40,091 bases of DNA from Circinella umbellata (GCA_025093555.1 JAIWNF010000132.1:1-40091), one strand, 5' to 3'. Numbered from the stretch's first letter, positions 1-11,312 are shown. Numbers and translations are program-made. Notes: generated by a model from the sequence alone, not told the origin.

Positions 1-2733
1 CGCAGCTGCTGATGGTGCAATAAGAGAAGTTTCGGTCAAACAGTTATTCCACTCATTGTCAGATTCCAAAAAACCATAAGCAGCTGCAGCTTCTTGAAAT
101 GTAGAATGTACAATACCATCCTTTGTTCGCAATGCTTCAAAACTTATTGGCCCTTGAATATGAAGAAGAAGGAGGCGAAGAGCATACAATGGCATATTGG
201 TAATTGAAGCAGCATATATACAGGTGACGACATTTTGCACTGGTGGATTTGTACATGGATTCCATTCTCTATCTCTATTGTTCCAAGTATAATGGCAAGG
301 AATTTGTGGATAGGTATACTGAATTGGAGTACCTTCTTCAGCATGACGGTTGCAAAGAGCAAAAAAACCAAGAAGCTTGGTTCCAGTAGCAGCAGCATTG
401 CGAGCCAATTCAAGCTCTTCAGGTGTCATATCACCACGAAACGTAATCATCTGTTCTCCAGGCAGATGGATGTCCAAACGCACTACCATAGGATAGTGCA
501 TGTGAACTCGAAACTGCAAAGTACGCCAAACAGCTTCACAGGGTCCAATGTATCTAGCATTTTGATACTGGACTACTTCATCAATAACTTCGTTCTGCTC
601 CGCTACATCACCTGTTGAAGAATTATTGATAGTTGTTGTTTCAATTTGCGCTCTGTCCGATCCCTTAGTGATGTATTTACAAAGATATTTAATAGCCCGT
701 GCAGAGGTACATATTTCAGTGTTTATATGGGCATCGTATTTTTGACTAAGATATGGATTATACGGAACAACATGGCGGTTATCAGCAAGAAAATGAGTTC
801 TCTCAAAGAGATGTTGGCGTTGATTGTCTCGGCGTCGATATATTGGGTATCCATCTCTATTTATACGGGTTTCAGTATTAAATGGTTTTGGATAGTGTTG
901 TGAACAGCGACCATCCTTCATACAAGGAGCATTTCGGCCTGCATCTCCACATGGACCATGAATCATACATGAAATTACTGTTTGATATAATTGAGGATGG
1001 GTCACAGAATTTGGAAGTTCTGCAGATACAAATCGGTCATAATCGGTGGGAATATGAGGACGATCTTGATCATTTAAAATGAGTAGAATATGTATGTGCG
1101 GAAGTCCTCGTTTTTGAAACTCTATAGTTGCCACATATCCTGCTACCCGTCCAAAACATTTTGATTCCTTTATATCATGTAATAATTCATTGACCTTCAT
1201 ATTAAAAACTCGAGAGCAAATATCGGGTCGATCATAAGCCTTCTGACCAGGATGAAGTTCTGCAACTATTTCTGGCCACTTTGGATTGCATGTAAAAGTG
1301 ATGAAAAGGGTGGGGTTTTCTCTTTGGCGAATAATCGCAAGACCATCTTGAAGCATTTGCTTCATATAGCGCGGACCACCTGTAAAAGACGAAGGTAAGA
1401 TGACTGATCGACCAACTTGGCGAGGATCTACTGCATCGCCAATGCCGCTATATAATTCAGAGCGTAAATCTTGTTGATGAGTTGTGATATAAAGCAAATG
1501 GGAACTTTCGATACGTGCATAATTATCGACAACAAATTGTTGAAACAGTCTACTATAATGATGGCTAAAAGTATCACTACGGACCATCAGCATATATGCA
1601 CAGAAATCGAGCAAAGTGACATTGGCCGATTGGTTATCTGCTGTTTGGCATCTCATTCCATTATATCAACCGCTCTCACCATACGGAAACATAAGAACAT
1701 AATGAAGTGGCATGTAAGATGGGTGAAGAGAGCTAATTTGGCGAATTCCTTGAGTCCGATCATTAATAATAATATCGTGTGGCGTTATTGAGCCGTCAAC
1801 TGCGTTTTCGACCACCATTGCTGCTACTTCAGGATATGCTTGCTGATCATATCGTCGTCCTAATTCTCTTGCTGCGCGAATAACAACATTGATAGATCCA
1901 AAAGGGCGATCTCTATATAACTCTGATGCTGTTTGAAGAGTAGTTGCAAATGGATTATTCGTTTCTACCACATGTTGTAACATAGCAATTGTATCAGGAT
2001 TCAACCCGGAATGCAAAGAGGTTCGTCTAGCCAATTGCTCTTGTGTATCTGCAAAATATATTTGCGCAAATTGTGCCTGTTCATGTGAAGTCGCTCTCAA
2101 GGAACCAAGACAATGATACATAGTTCCATTGATTCTGAATGTAGAAACACCATTTCTTCTGTTTGCCAAATCACGATCCCAGTTAGCACGAATAGAAGCA
2201 AATGCGAAAAGATTGTTATATGCTCTAATGTGTGTATGGAAATCTGAAGCAATCTCATTAGATTCATCATGGTTTGTCAACAGCTTACATAATGGTGCAG
2301 GAGGGGCGCGAGGAAGAGGAAGACTTATTTTTCCTTGTGTACAGCAAATACCAAAGCGAGGATTCAATACAGAAGACGATTTTACACGTTCATCTATCCA
2401 CATATGGGCACGACAAAAGGGACAAATGACATTCATATTAGAAAAAATATGACGACGGTAGTTGTTGCCATGTGTAAAACTGATGTTTGGACCAAGAATA
2501 TGCTCAGGTACAAAAGGAACTGTACATGCAATTTTAAATTGAGCACCATGTTCTGATTGTACATTACTTGTATGAAAAGGGCAGGCACGGTTGTTGGAGC
2601 GCGAATGCTCTGGTGACCCACATCTAAAACATACTCGTGTTAGAGTAGCAGTGTCATTATTTGTGGGTAGAACATCATCATTTACTGCAATATCCTGCTC
2701 AGTAGCTATATCATTGATAATTAAAAATATTTC
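1..2733 (-). pseudogene. Helitron Rep/helicase (RepHel), Rep part, cut by window edge, one in-frame stop
   Basis: One reading frame runs from about 2733 down to base 1 and contains the ordered signature of a fungal Helitron protein. First comes an N-terminal zinc-knuckle-like stretch (CFRCGSPEHSR, about 2580-2635). Next is the helitron-like N-terminal domain (CPFC...CC..GK, then FAFAS, FAQIYF and HPSYMPLHY). The Rep catalytic core follows, with PSSFTGG, FITFTCNPKWPEI, the HUH motif as HIH (codons 1098-1090) and the tyrosine motif KYLCKYITK (about 690-660). This enzyme class nicks and joins single strands for rolling-circle transposition; the SF1 helicase half would lie left of base 1. One TGA at 1666-1668 breaks the frame exactly where the family has Trp (FPYGESG-W), a TGG-to-TGA change. 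A second TGA at 2734-2736 bounds the frame upstream. No frameshift was seen in 2.4 kb. The family call is firm; start and splicing are not. Confidence 0.88.
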
Positions 2734-2976
2734 TCAGTATTCAAAAGCAGCCATATAATGTGATCCTCTTAGTAACACTTTCCCATATTCACATCCCTAT
2801 AATTTATAGCTATATTAGCTACAGTACCTTCATTAGAAGTAAAAAGTTCTGGAGTAGGATTTTCAATAATAATATCCATATTGTTCCCAGCCAAAGAAGT
2901 CTAATTTTAATGTGAATAACAACAGAGGTGAATAACACGTATAACAAAAACAGCAGCAGTAATTTAGGTAAGGTCA
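2734..2976 (-). other. Upstream region of the Helitron gene, possible first exon
   Basis: An ATG at 2879-2877 opens a short minus-strand frame (MDIIIENPTPELF..., about 36 codons to a TAA) in a different phase from the RepHel frame. An intron from a GTG after about 2835 to an AG near 2695 would join the two in phase, but neither splice site is strong. No Helitron 3' or 5' terminus could be placed. Nothing else is seen between this and the next gene. Confidence 0.3.
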
Positions 2977-3216
2977 TCAGTTTACATTTTCAGATTCGAT
3001 TCTACGACGAACATTTCTTTCATTCAAACGGCAGCCGTGGAATGTAACGCGTCCACCATGGGAAATTTCCGGAACTTGCAGAACTTGCGGATCATAGATG
3101 GGCACACCAATTTCCTTATAAAGGTCATTTACGGAACAAATGGAACAAACGGAATCCCCGGAGGCATCGTGACCCAATTTTTGTATACAAACTTCCATAT
3201 TGGAATTATGGACCAT
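2977..3216 (-). CDS. Small hypothetical ORF or relic exon downstream of the Tnp2 gene
   Basis: A 79-codon minus-strand frame starts at ATG 3216-3214 and ends at TGA 2979-2977. It contains a CSICS pair and a stretch PEISHGGR. It is not spliced to the transposase, whose stop codon lies upstream at 3352. A similar stretch (PEMSHGGR in translation) occurs in the opposite orientation at 8610-8690, on the other side of the Tnp2/partner gene pair. The frame may therefore be a fortuitous reading of inverted element-end DNA, or a relic of a gene present at both sites. No family was recognised. Confidence 0.3.
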   Translation of the reverse strand: MVHNSNMEVCIQKLGHDASGDSVCSICSVNDLYKEIGVPIYDPQVLQVPEISHGGRVTFHGCRLNERNVRRRIESENVN

Positions 3217-3351
3217 AATAAAAAGTAACACAAGTATAGCCAAAGGGCTTAGCTCCCCAGTAAAATATTATTATCACACCAAAAAATAACAAGTACTTCC
3301 TCAATTTTTTTCACTATACAAATCTTTTTATTAAAAATTTAAAGAGGGATT

Positions 3352-6300
3352 TCAAACTCTTGATAGTTCAGTAACTTTAACATCTCCTGGAATCATCTCA
3401 AGATAAATCAAATAAAATCTATCATCGACCAGCGATGATTTGAGCATGCCAGCATAGCTCTTGATGTTTTCAACATCAGTGACGTATAATTTATCCCCAC
3501 GAGTGGACCCATCTTGTCTCCGATGTACATGTGGGATGCCTCTCTTTCGCCGTGATGTTGTGCCGTATTTATCTACAGTGACTCCTGAATAAAGCCTTAC
3601 CAAACAGAGGGGACGTTCATCGCCTAATGACAAAGTTACAAAGTTAGAATTGCGTATGTGTAAATATTCATATATCATAATATATAGTGTAAATTTAAAT
3701 GGAAACCATACCTTGAAACTCGTGTACAAAAAAGAGTAGGAGCTCTCCAAAATACATGCCGTTTACCCCACGAGTCCTTGTTGGAAGTACCAGCCTTACC
3801 AACGTATCAAGGTTTTTAGCAGTCGATGGGAATTGTTGACATCTGTATAATGTACGTCCGTACATGAAAAGACGTTTTCCAACTCGAATGCTGGTGCTAA
3901 TTGGCGTGGTCAATGCGCGATCATCGGGGAACTGATTATGCCAGTAGTTTTTGATATACTCTCGCATATCAAAATCTTCCAGAAAATCATAGATGGACCC
4001 CTCATGGCAATCCCATAGTTCAACATCTGGATACCCCTCCACCAAGTAGTCATTATCCTCTGGTTGCTCATCCAGGAACTCGTCAGGGTTGTATGTGTGT
4101 TCAAAGTTTCGCATCATAAGATGGCGCTTGATAATATTTCCAGCGTTGACCCCAGGAGAAACTCTTGACTTGACATGACGTTTGAAGAATCCTATTAAGA
4201 AGATAATAAAAGAGGTAAGGAGGCTGCTACCTGTCTATTGTATGTGTTTAATATGATTAAATAATCTTACCAATTGCTCTTTCAGCTGACCTTGTGCTAT
4301 ACGCTCTCAAAGGACCTAGAGCTTTGATAGTATCATGGATATGGCGCAAGTAATGGAAATTAACGGTATACATATTAGGGGTGACATTATCTTTCAAATG
4401 CACATGCCAAGTATTTAAGTTTCTAATATTAAGTACACTGTTAGTTGATGGATTTTCCAATAGCAAGAACACGGGCTAATAAATGTCTACTTACGATTTG
4501 ATTTTAACCAAATCTTCTTCGCCTATCTCCCATTGTAGTGCAAGCGAACATCCAATCACAAAGGACATGACAGCCTCAACTTGTGGAGCATTGGCCCCAT
4601 ATAGGTCCACGAGTTGCTCAAATACAAGTGTTGGCAACACACATTGCATAAATACGATCCAGTCAACTGATCGCATGAGCTTCGCTTTTCTGGATACATC
4701 TGATGAATAAAGAAGGTTGGTAAGTCAAAATACTACATAAGCTTGAAACTATAATATTATACAGATAATTTTTATAAATACTGACCACGAAAACTACCCT
4801 CAAATGCGGATGATGGTATAGTAGTTTTTGACTCAATGATGGCACTGCTAATGGCCGAGCAACTTCGGTTGGATAACGTGATAGTGGTGTCAATGTTTGG
4901 GTATTCGCCGGATATCATTAGCCATATTTTTCTGGTGCAGTTTGCGCCAATAAGATGTAATTCGTCCAAACCAAAGAATGTGTATCCGTGGAAGGACTTT
5001 AATGATCCAAATTCGGTGGCCTTTACGATTCCAAAGCCCGGTGATCCCAAGAGTAATGTTTTATATTGGTAAGTTAAAAAAAATATGTAAAATAATTGAA
5101 TTATTTCTGTCAAGTAAAACATGAATCAAAATCATACCTTATCACCTTCGGTGAACTCCTCGATTTCTCTTGGATTAGACATGGCTACTGTTCCGGTGTA
5201 GTAATGGCCAGTCCCATTACCTGATGGACTCGTATGTGGCACGGTTGTGATCAGACATTGACGGCAACCATACATTGAATTGTGTCCCTTATGATGACAA
5301 ATCTCTTGTACTCCAATAATATCCCCACTGGTGAGCATCAAATGGACGTTGAAGGTGAACACGCCACTTGGACAAGAAACCTTCATACCAGCATCTTCAA
5401 GTATACGAAGTTCGTTCAGCAAAGGCTTGAGGAAAGTATACAAGTTTCCTGTGTGGTCACCGGGAATGATTGCAACTTGGAGGAGATTTTTCGTTTTGTA
5501 TCTATGTTTACATAAAAATGAATAAGTTAATACAGAATATAATACACGTTTGACTTATACTCCAAAAAAACTATTTACCTTTCTAGGGGCGGTAGGCTTA
5601 AAATAACAACATGTAGAATTGTCATTTTGGAATTGTTACTGCCTTTGAACGCCGAAAAACCATCGATGAAAAGCGAGAGGGCAATATCCATATCGGTTGG
5701 AAATAGTTCTTGCTTACAAGCCTGGTACACAGACCCATCGAATATGTCTGTCATTATACCTTCTTCAGTTTGTTGTCCAGTTTGTAAAAGAAGATCACGG
5801 GTATTATCATCTGCAACAAAGGCTGATAATTGCTTCGCAAGTGGGAAATACGCCATGGTTTTAATAGGGGTACCGTTGGGCCTGAATTGTACTGCTTCAC
5901 ATAAACAAGGATCTGTTGAACCTTGTGGAAAAAGACGACAACCGTTTGGACACACGCGATACTTGGTTTCCTGGAGGTCAAACAGTTTATCCATGCGTGA
6001 TTCACACTTCTGAGGAGAAAATAAAGGCATGCCATCTTTTTTTTATATTTAGTAGCTATGACTTACAATGAATTATAAAACACAATGTAAACAAACACTT
6101 ACTGAATCCATCATCATCCACAATCCATTTGTTCAATAGCTTAAGTAACTCTTCATATGCAAATCTACTGATATTTTGCTGCTGTGCCCAGCTATAAAGT
6201 TCATAGCTCTTTTTTTCATGACCATCCAAAGGCATTGGACCGTGTTCGATGTACTCGATACACTGGCCAGTTTCTAACGCAGGCTGTTCGTCCCATGGAT

Positions 6301-6808
6301 CAACATACTCTACAATAGCGGGTGCGTTTCTTTGGTCATCGTTTTGTCCCGATCCAATGTCATAGTGTACTCCTTCTTCATCTTCACCAGCATCTGTATA
6401 ATTGTCATCTGTTAGAAAATCATCATCCTTGTCCTCTCTGACTTCTTGTTCACCAACAACAGGTGGCATATCGCCATAATCAAAATCGATGTAATCGCTG
6501 TCATCATAGTTGGTTACTGGTGGAATACCAGTAGGGTCTTCTTGGATAGGTGAACCATCCATAATCATATCATCGTCATCTTGCTCAGAGATCATTGGAA
6601 CTCGATAGGCAAGGCTTCATCCAGTAACTCGGGGTCTCTATAAGGTCGAACACCAGCTATTTTCACACATTAGAAGCCAGTTTATTTGTACATTTGTATA
6701 TCAGCGGTTTGTATTTAACTTACTACACGAAGAAATATGGTTTTCAAAGTTTCTAATACGTTGTGGTAATGAGCAGATTAGACAAATTGGACCGTTAAGT
6801 AAAGGCAT
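3352..6808 (-). CDS. Tnp2-like (CACTA superfamily) transposase, multi-exon, one frameshift
   Basis: Reading on the minus strand, exons are about 6808-6724, 6656-6103, 6035-5579, 5501-5138, about 5070-4786, 4699-4495, 4422-4271 and about 4190-3352. Introns are 67-90 nt with GT-AG ends, and phases close at nearly every junction. Domain order: an N-terminal C2HC-like knuckle (CLIC...H-x4-C), a long acidic region, FIDGFSAFKGSNNSK (first catalytic Asp of the RNase H-like DDE fold), LPPLERYKTKN, GDHTGNLY, SGDIIGVQE...GHNSMYGCRQC (second Asp plus Cys pair), FGLDELHL (third acidic site), and the C-terminal NTWHVH...GPLRAYSTRSAERAIG block usual downstream of Tnp2. It would cut and integrate a CACTA-like element in the nucleus. 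The acceptor of exon 5 is unclear (no AG close upstream). One base appears missing near 6604. Acidic spacer length is unusual but not decisive. Confidence 0.82.
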
Positions 6809-7033
6809 ATTAGAATAAATGTAAAAATGCAATGGATAATTTGAAGTGATGATTGACAAGATATGTTAAATTTTATTTCGTATTTATACTAAGATAGGGT
6901 CTGGCTTGTACGACGATGATTCTGTGCAGTCAATAGCGATGATTCTGCGCAATCAATGACGCGTTCTTTTTTTTTTCTTCTATTTTTTTTAGTTTAACTT
7001 GTTCTTATATTTTTTTCCAAGCATTTTTTTAGG
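6809..7033. promoter_or_regulatory. Shared 225-bp promoter between divergent transposase and partner gene
   Basis: The two start codons (6808 minus, 7034 plus) face away from each other with only 225 bp between. The gap is AT-rich and has long T/pyrimidine tracts at 6968-6990 and 7007-7016 just upstream of the plus-strand ATG, a common fungal promoter feature. A short direct repeat (GATGATTCTGYGCARTCAAT, twice at about 6914-6957) may be a binding site. No clear TATA box was identified. Confidence 0.45.
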
Positions 7034-8462
7034 ATGAATCCCACTAATCAGCAATCTGTACCAACTGATCCCTATCTTGATTTGCTCTTGGAGATTCATA
7101 ATTCAATTTCGCAATTGCGCAATGACGTTGTAGAAATCAAGCAACTGTGGCAGCTGTTGAAGAACATCTAGGTAACAATCCGCAGCAACCTCTCCCGCAG
7201 CAACAACAACAGCATTACCCGCAGCAACAACAGCAGCATTACCTGCAGCAACAACAGCAGCATTACCCGCAGCAACAACAGCAACAACTTCTCCAGCAAT
7301 CACTTGGTACTGTTGCCATGCCGCTTGCTGCCTACAGCCATGAAGAAGAACGAGAGCAACGGTTTCGCGACAGTATGGCGCAGCATTACCAACCTCCCCG
7401 TGGTGCGCCAGATGTCAATTCAACTGGCATTATCGAAAAGCCCGCGTACGGGAAGGACAAGTCGATCGGCAAAAAGGCCATCCTCACCTTTCTGAAAACG
7501 CATGGAAATATAGGTGAGGAAAGCGTCAATGGTATGTATGAGTCGTTGCTGAAGGAGTCAAAAACGCATAAGAAAGCTCTTGAATGTATCTTGGGTGAGG
7601 CTCCTTCGGTGACGACTTATAGAGACTTTCCACCTCAGAGCAAGAGGATGGAAATTGCTAAATTTGAGACCAATATCAAATATATGTACAAGTTGCCGAT
7701 CGACAAGTGCAAGGACCATTGGGTAGGGGATTACTTCATCTGTAATGTCTTTAAGACCATCGCCAGGTATGTTTATATGTTATCAGTAAATTCATTTATT
7801 AAGTAGCTGCATTAATTAATAAGACTCTCTACTAATTATATTATTTATAGATCCAGTACAAATGACTCTGTAGGTTCTTCTATTGGTGCTCGGTCAGCAA
7901 TGTAAGTAGCAATATTGGACAATATTTTATACATTGTTTCGTACTAACAGATATGAATAGGAGTCATATGGGTTTATCTAGCCAACGAGGAGCTTCGCCG
8001 ACACCAACATTACGAACTCAAGGGTCATTTATGTCTATGTAAGTTATGTATGAGCACTTGTTAAACTAGATGTATTAAAAGGTTTTTTTTGTAGCACCAG
8101 TGATCATAACGAATCAAATACCCAAGATCAAATGTGAGTAGTAACAAAAACTTAGTAATATGTTTAATAATGTTTCTAATTGGAACTTCTTTTATAGGCC
8201 ACTACCACCATTAATTTCTCCATCTGTTCCTTCACCATCGCCATCATCCCATATACCAACTACGCATGAATCCGAACAGCCTCCTCTCACTACTTTTTCA
8301 TCCACCTCTTCCGTTCCTTCTCCTGCTCCTACTCCTGCTCCTACTCCTGCTCCTACTCCTACTCCTACTCCTGGCCCCTCTTCTGCTCGACGACTGAGGA
8401 AGCGTGTAGCTTCTCAGTCATTCCCCAAATCAACTCGCGAACGCCCTCCACCCCAACAATGA
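7034..8462 (+). CDS. Poly-Gln/Pro-rich protein of unknown function, probable transposon partner
   Basis: Five exons, 7034-7766, 7851-7901, 7961-8038, 8095-8133 and 8198-8462, join in phase with GT-AG introns. The protein starts with a short helical segment (LLLEIHNSISQLRNDVVEIK). It continues with a Gln/His-rich run of about 45 residues (7190-7300, internally repeated QQQQQHYP), a compact region with DKSIGKKAILTFLKTHG and ECILGEAPS (about 7440-7765), a Ser/Thr/Pro-rich tail with PAPT repeats (8320-8370), and a basic end (ARRLRKR). One base seems missing near 7142, between the N-terminal helix and the Gln run. No family was recognised. The head-to-head arrangement with the Tnp2 gene suggests a DNA-binding or regulatory partner of that transposase, by analogy with two-gene CACTA elements. 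That role is inference. Confidence 0.7.
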
Positions 8463-9389
8463 TATATGATATATAATATGAACAATATGAACAATATGAT
8501 TATAATAATAAAATATTTACAATAACATTTATGATTTATATGATTAATTTCTCGAGTTTTGATTGGATTATTTTTGTTACACTGTTTGCCAAAAAGAGAA
8601 TTACCCTACTGACTTTCAAATCACAAGTTCTGGAGATTGCGCAGTTTCCGCAGATCCCGGAAATGTCCCATGGTGGTCGATGAGTGGTGGAACCACATTG
8701 GCACTGAGAAGTTTGTTGTAACTGCTTAATTGATTTATTGATTCATTAAATAGTAATTAATAAGATGGCTCGACTCAATCGCTTTCTCCCGAGAAATATT
8801 ATTTCCAATAATTCACCACCATTTGCTTAATTGAAGCGCAATCGACTAAAAGTTACCTGTTGAGAACTCATTAGTAATAATCTTTATTCAAATATATTGA
8901 AGTGAGAGAGAAGAAAAATATTATGACAAAAAAAGGGGAGGGGCGGAGTCCTAGGTATTTCCTTTTTTGTCTTGTAACTCGTAAGTACCATTCCATTTTT
9001 CATAGAAGATAAGTTGGTTTATTCGTTAATTGATTGTTTAATTTATTATTATTATTTTGAATGGTATTTATATAAAAACAAAAATAAAAATAATAATATT
9101 TTCAAATAAGAATATGAAACGATAATATTATTAAATAATAATATTATGCAAAACCGCATGATCGTTATCATGCTAATATATAAGAAATAACGAAAATCAA
9201 AATAAATTAAAACAGAATATTGATCAATATGATCAATGAGAAGCAATACAAAAATAATAAATTATAGATCATTAAAATGATCTTCCATAATATCATAAAA
9301 GAGAACGATATTAAAAATGGGAGGGAATGTGGTAGGTAATAATAATAAATAATATAAAAACGTGGATAAGGGGACAAAAGGGAACAACA
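8463..9389. other. Gene-free AT-rich DNA with one short relic
   Basis: No gene is seen. At 8610-8690 lies a segment related in inverted orientation to 3025-3110. Both share CCACCATGGGA(A/C)ATTTCC followed by a GGAACTTGC-like repeat, so it may be the subterminal repeat of the Tnp2 element or a coding relic. The rest is AT-rich, with a G-run (GGGGAGGGGCGG) near 8935-8946. Confidence 0.4.
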
Positions 9390-9510
9390 GGTAAATACGT
9401 TAGGCAGAAGTATTTACCCGGCGACGACCCGGATTCCTGGGTTGGAATCGTCGCTTCGCCGTCATGTTTGAAGCTGATGCGGAACTAGGAGTAAAACCCG
9501 CTTCAGACGC
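9390..9510. other. GC-rich island with three consecutive hairpins
   Basis: GGTAAATAC (9390-9398) pairs perfectly with GTATTTACC (9410-9418). Directly after it, CGGCG/CGCCG, CGAC/GTCG and GATTCC/GGAATC nest into one hairpin spanning 9419-9461 with loop TGGGTT. A third, bulged pairing GAAGC..GCGG with CCGCTTC lies at about 9471-9510. The island stands out from flanks that are over 75% A+T. It could be a structured RNA or a relic of an element end. No known RNA family was recognised. Confidence 0.4.
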
Positions 9511-9539
9511 GACAAAAGTGACACGTGTGGTGGTTGAAT

Positions 9540-10640
9540 GTGGTAAGAAGTAAGTATAAAAATAAAGGTAAAATAAAAATAAAAAATTTTAGAAGGAGTA
9601 GAATAAAATAAAAGAAGATAAAATAAAAGGGTTCAAAGAAGTTACGGGTTGAGTGTAGTGAAAGTAAGGAGGTAGAAATAGAAAATAAGATAATAAACAA
9701 ATAAAAAAAATATCACAGTGATTATCCCAAATCAACTGTCAAACAAAATCAATACGAAATAAAAATAAATAAAATCAAAAGTAAAGCCAAAGTTACTATC
9801 CGGATCGAAAAGATAAAATTCGTCCTCTTTTATTGTTTAAGGCGACGCCTTATATATCTTTCAAAAATCAATTTTAAAATAATAGTTCTCTAATAACTAT
9901 TCTATGGTAAACACAATGCAATCGTAATAAAGAAAAATAAAGGTATAGGATAAGAATGAGAGTAAAGACAACAAGATAAATGAGATAAGGTATAATGAGG
10001 ATAATAGAAAGGAAATTTACATGAAAAATATAAAATTGACAGTATGATAATGTGATAATAGTAATATTATCGAGGAGGGTTAAGGTAGATAAACGTGAAT
10101 AATGGATATAGAGGGTGTGTAAGGATTAAGAGATTAATGACAACAAGATAGAGAAATATAAGATAGAAAAATATTAATAATAATAATGAACATAGAGTAA
10201 AATATGAAGATATTATCATGAGTATACGGGATTATGATATTTCGATAAAAAGAAAAATAAATGAACGCATAAAATAAGATAAGGAAAAAGGGAGTAGTTG
10301 ACAACAAGAAAATATGACAATAAAATGGATAGGATGATAACGAAAATAGTAAATAGATAAAAAAGGAAATTATACGGATCAAACGTATGAGAATAAAGAA
10401 GTATGAAAATGGTAAAGATAAAAATAAAATAAGAATAATGCAAGAGTGCACGGGTAACGAAAAAGGAATAATAAAGATAATGAAAAATAACGAAAATGTT
10501 AATAAAATAGAATAATCGATAAAGTAAAGAAAAGTAGAAAAGAAATAAATGATAACGGATTGAGGTGATGGGTTTTGATAGACGGAAAAGGGAATAGTAT
10601 GATTGACTATGGAAGAATAAATTTTCCATCCGAGCCAATC
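9540..10640. other. Purine-rich strand-asymmetric tract, no gene
   Basis: For about 1.1 kb the plus strand is almost entirely A and G with few C and T, built of degenerate GATAA/AAAATAAA-like words. The long open frames on the minus strand (about 10134-10638) encode only Phe/Leu/Ile/Ser/Tyr strings, so they are composition artefacts. No repeat boundary was found. Confidence 0.5.
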
Positions 10641-10730
10641 AAGAACAGAAAAGAGATTTTGGGTCTAGACCTTTGTTGTTGAGTGTGTGAGGCCGGGAAA
10701 TACACCACACAACGTGTTAAAAGAGACGAC

Positions 10731-10812
10731 GACAACTTGGCCGAGTGGTTAAGGCGTGAGACTAGAAATCTCATGGGCTCTGCCCGCGCAGGTTCAAATC
10801 CTGCAGTTGTCG
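10731..10812 (+). tRNA. tRNA-Ser (anticodon AGA)
   Basis: The 82-nt sequence folds as a class II tRNA. Acceptor stem GACAACT pairs with AGTTGTC, the D arm includes GGCCGAGTGGTTAAGGC, and the anticodon stem TGAGA/TCTCA has loop CTAGAAA (anticodon AGA, reading UCU). A long variable arm typical of tRNA-Ser and T arm GCAGG-TTCAAAT-CCTGC follow. The 3' CCA is not encoded, as in eukaryotes. There is no intron. Confidence 0.96.
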
Positions 10813-10833
10813 ACTTAAAAAGCTCCTAATTAA

Positions 10834-10841
10834 TTTTTTTT
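10834..10841 (+). terminator. Pol III terminator of tRNA-Ser
   Basis: A run of eight T residues lies 22 nt downstream of the tRNA 3' end, the usual RNA polymerase III stop signal. Confidence 0.8.
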
Positions 10842-10861
10842 GTATGTGTTGTAGCTAAAAT

Positions 10862-10914
10862 CACTGGACATAAAGTATTTTTTTAACCAGCTCAAACTCG
10901 GCTCAAACCACAAG
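10862..10914 (+). repeat. Left terminal and subterminal repeats of copy A
   Basis: The terminal 8-mer CACTGGAC is followed by TAAAGTATTTTTTTAACC and inverted GCTCAAA words. The segment continues after the gypsy insertion at 16198 with CAAGTTTGAGC and GTTTGAGCTGG. The final CAAG (10911-10914) is the target-site copy of that insertion. Confidence 0.75.
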
Positions 10915-11264
10915 TGTCGTAGCCATAAATAGCAGTAACTCTATTTTCCTTTTTTATCCATTTGTGATACTTCTTTTGTAAACGTATTTTATTTTTATAT
11001 TGCCACGTAGTTAATCTATATCACTGTCACATCATCATAATAATTATTCGAACACGTAGTCAACCTTCAGTCACGAACACGTATATTATCATTATTAGTT
11101 TATCATATATCTTATAAGTAGTTTAGAAAATATATAAATACTCCTTCACATTTCATATAATAAAAACATCATCTTTTTCAACTTATACTTTATTTATTTA
11201 TTATCTTTTGTTCTATTCTATTTCTAATTGGCTACGGTGTTATCCGCCAAAATATATTACGACA
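10915..11264 (+). repeat. 5' LTR of gypsy element 1
   Basis: 350 bp with terminal inverted repeat TGTCGTA/TACGACA. A TATA-like TATATAAATA lies near 11133 and would set the transcription start in this LTR. It matches 15848-16197 base for base by eye. Confidence 0.93.
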
Positions 11265-11282
11265 ATTGGTAGCGACAGAAAT
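11265..11282 (+). other. Minus-strand primer binding site of gypsy element 1
   Basis: Directly after the 5' LTR comes ATTGGTAGCGACAGAAAT. The TGGTAGCG core is the complement expected for a tRNA 3' end (CGCTACCA), the pattern used by many fungal elements with initiator tRNA-Met. Which tRNA is used here cannot be settled by eye. Confidence 0.65.
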
Positions 11283-11312
11283 TAAATAATATAAATATAT
11301 ATATATTTTTTT

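Noticed and set aside
1666..2736. UGA read as Trp (non-standard code) because Helitron TGAs fall at or near Trp positions
   Set aside because: Other genes here end at TGA or use TGG normally, the tRNA and introns look nuclear, and TAG stops also occur at similar positions. Transition mutation explains them.
2740..8900. CACTA/CACTG termini for the Tnp2 element
   Set aside because: Scattered CACT words near 2780 and 8700 do not form a matching inverted pair and show no target duplication.
10134..10638. Minus-strand ORFs of 105-140 codons
   Set aside because: They encode only Phe/Leu/Ile/Ser/Tyr-rich strings from a polypyrimidine strand, with no domain or splice context.
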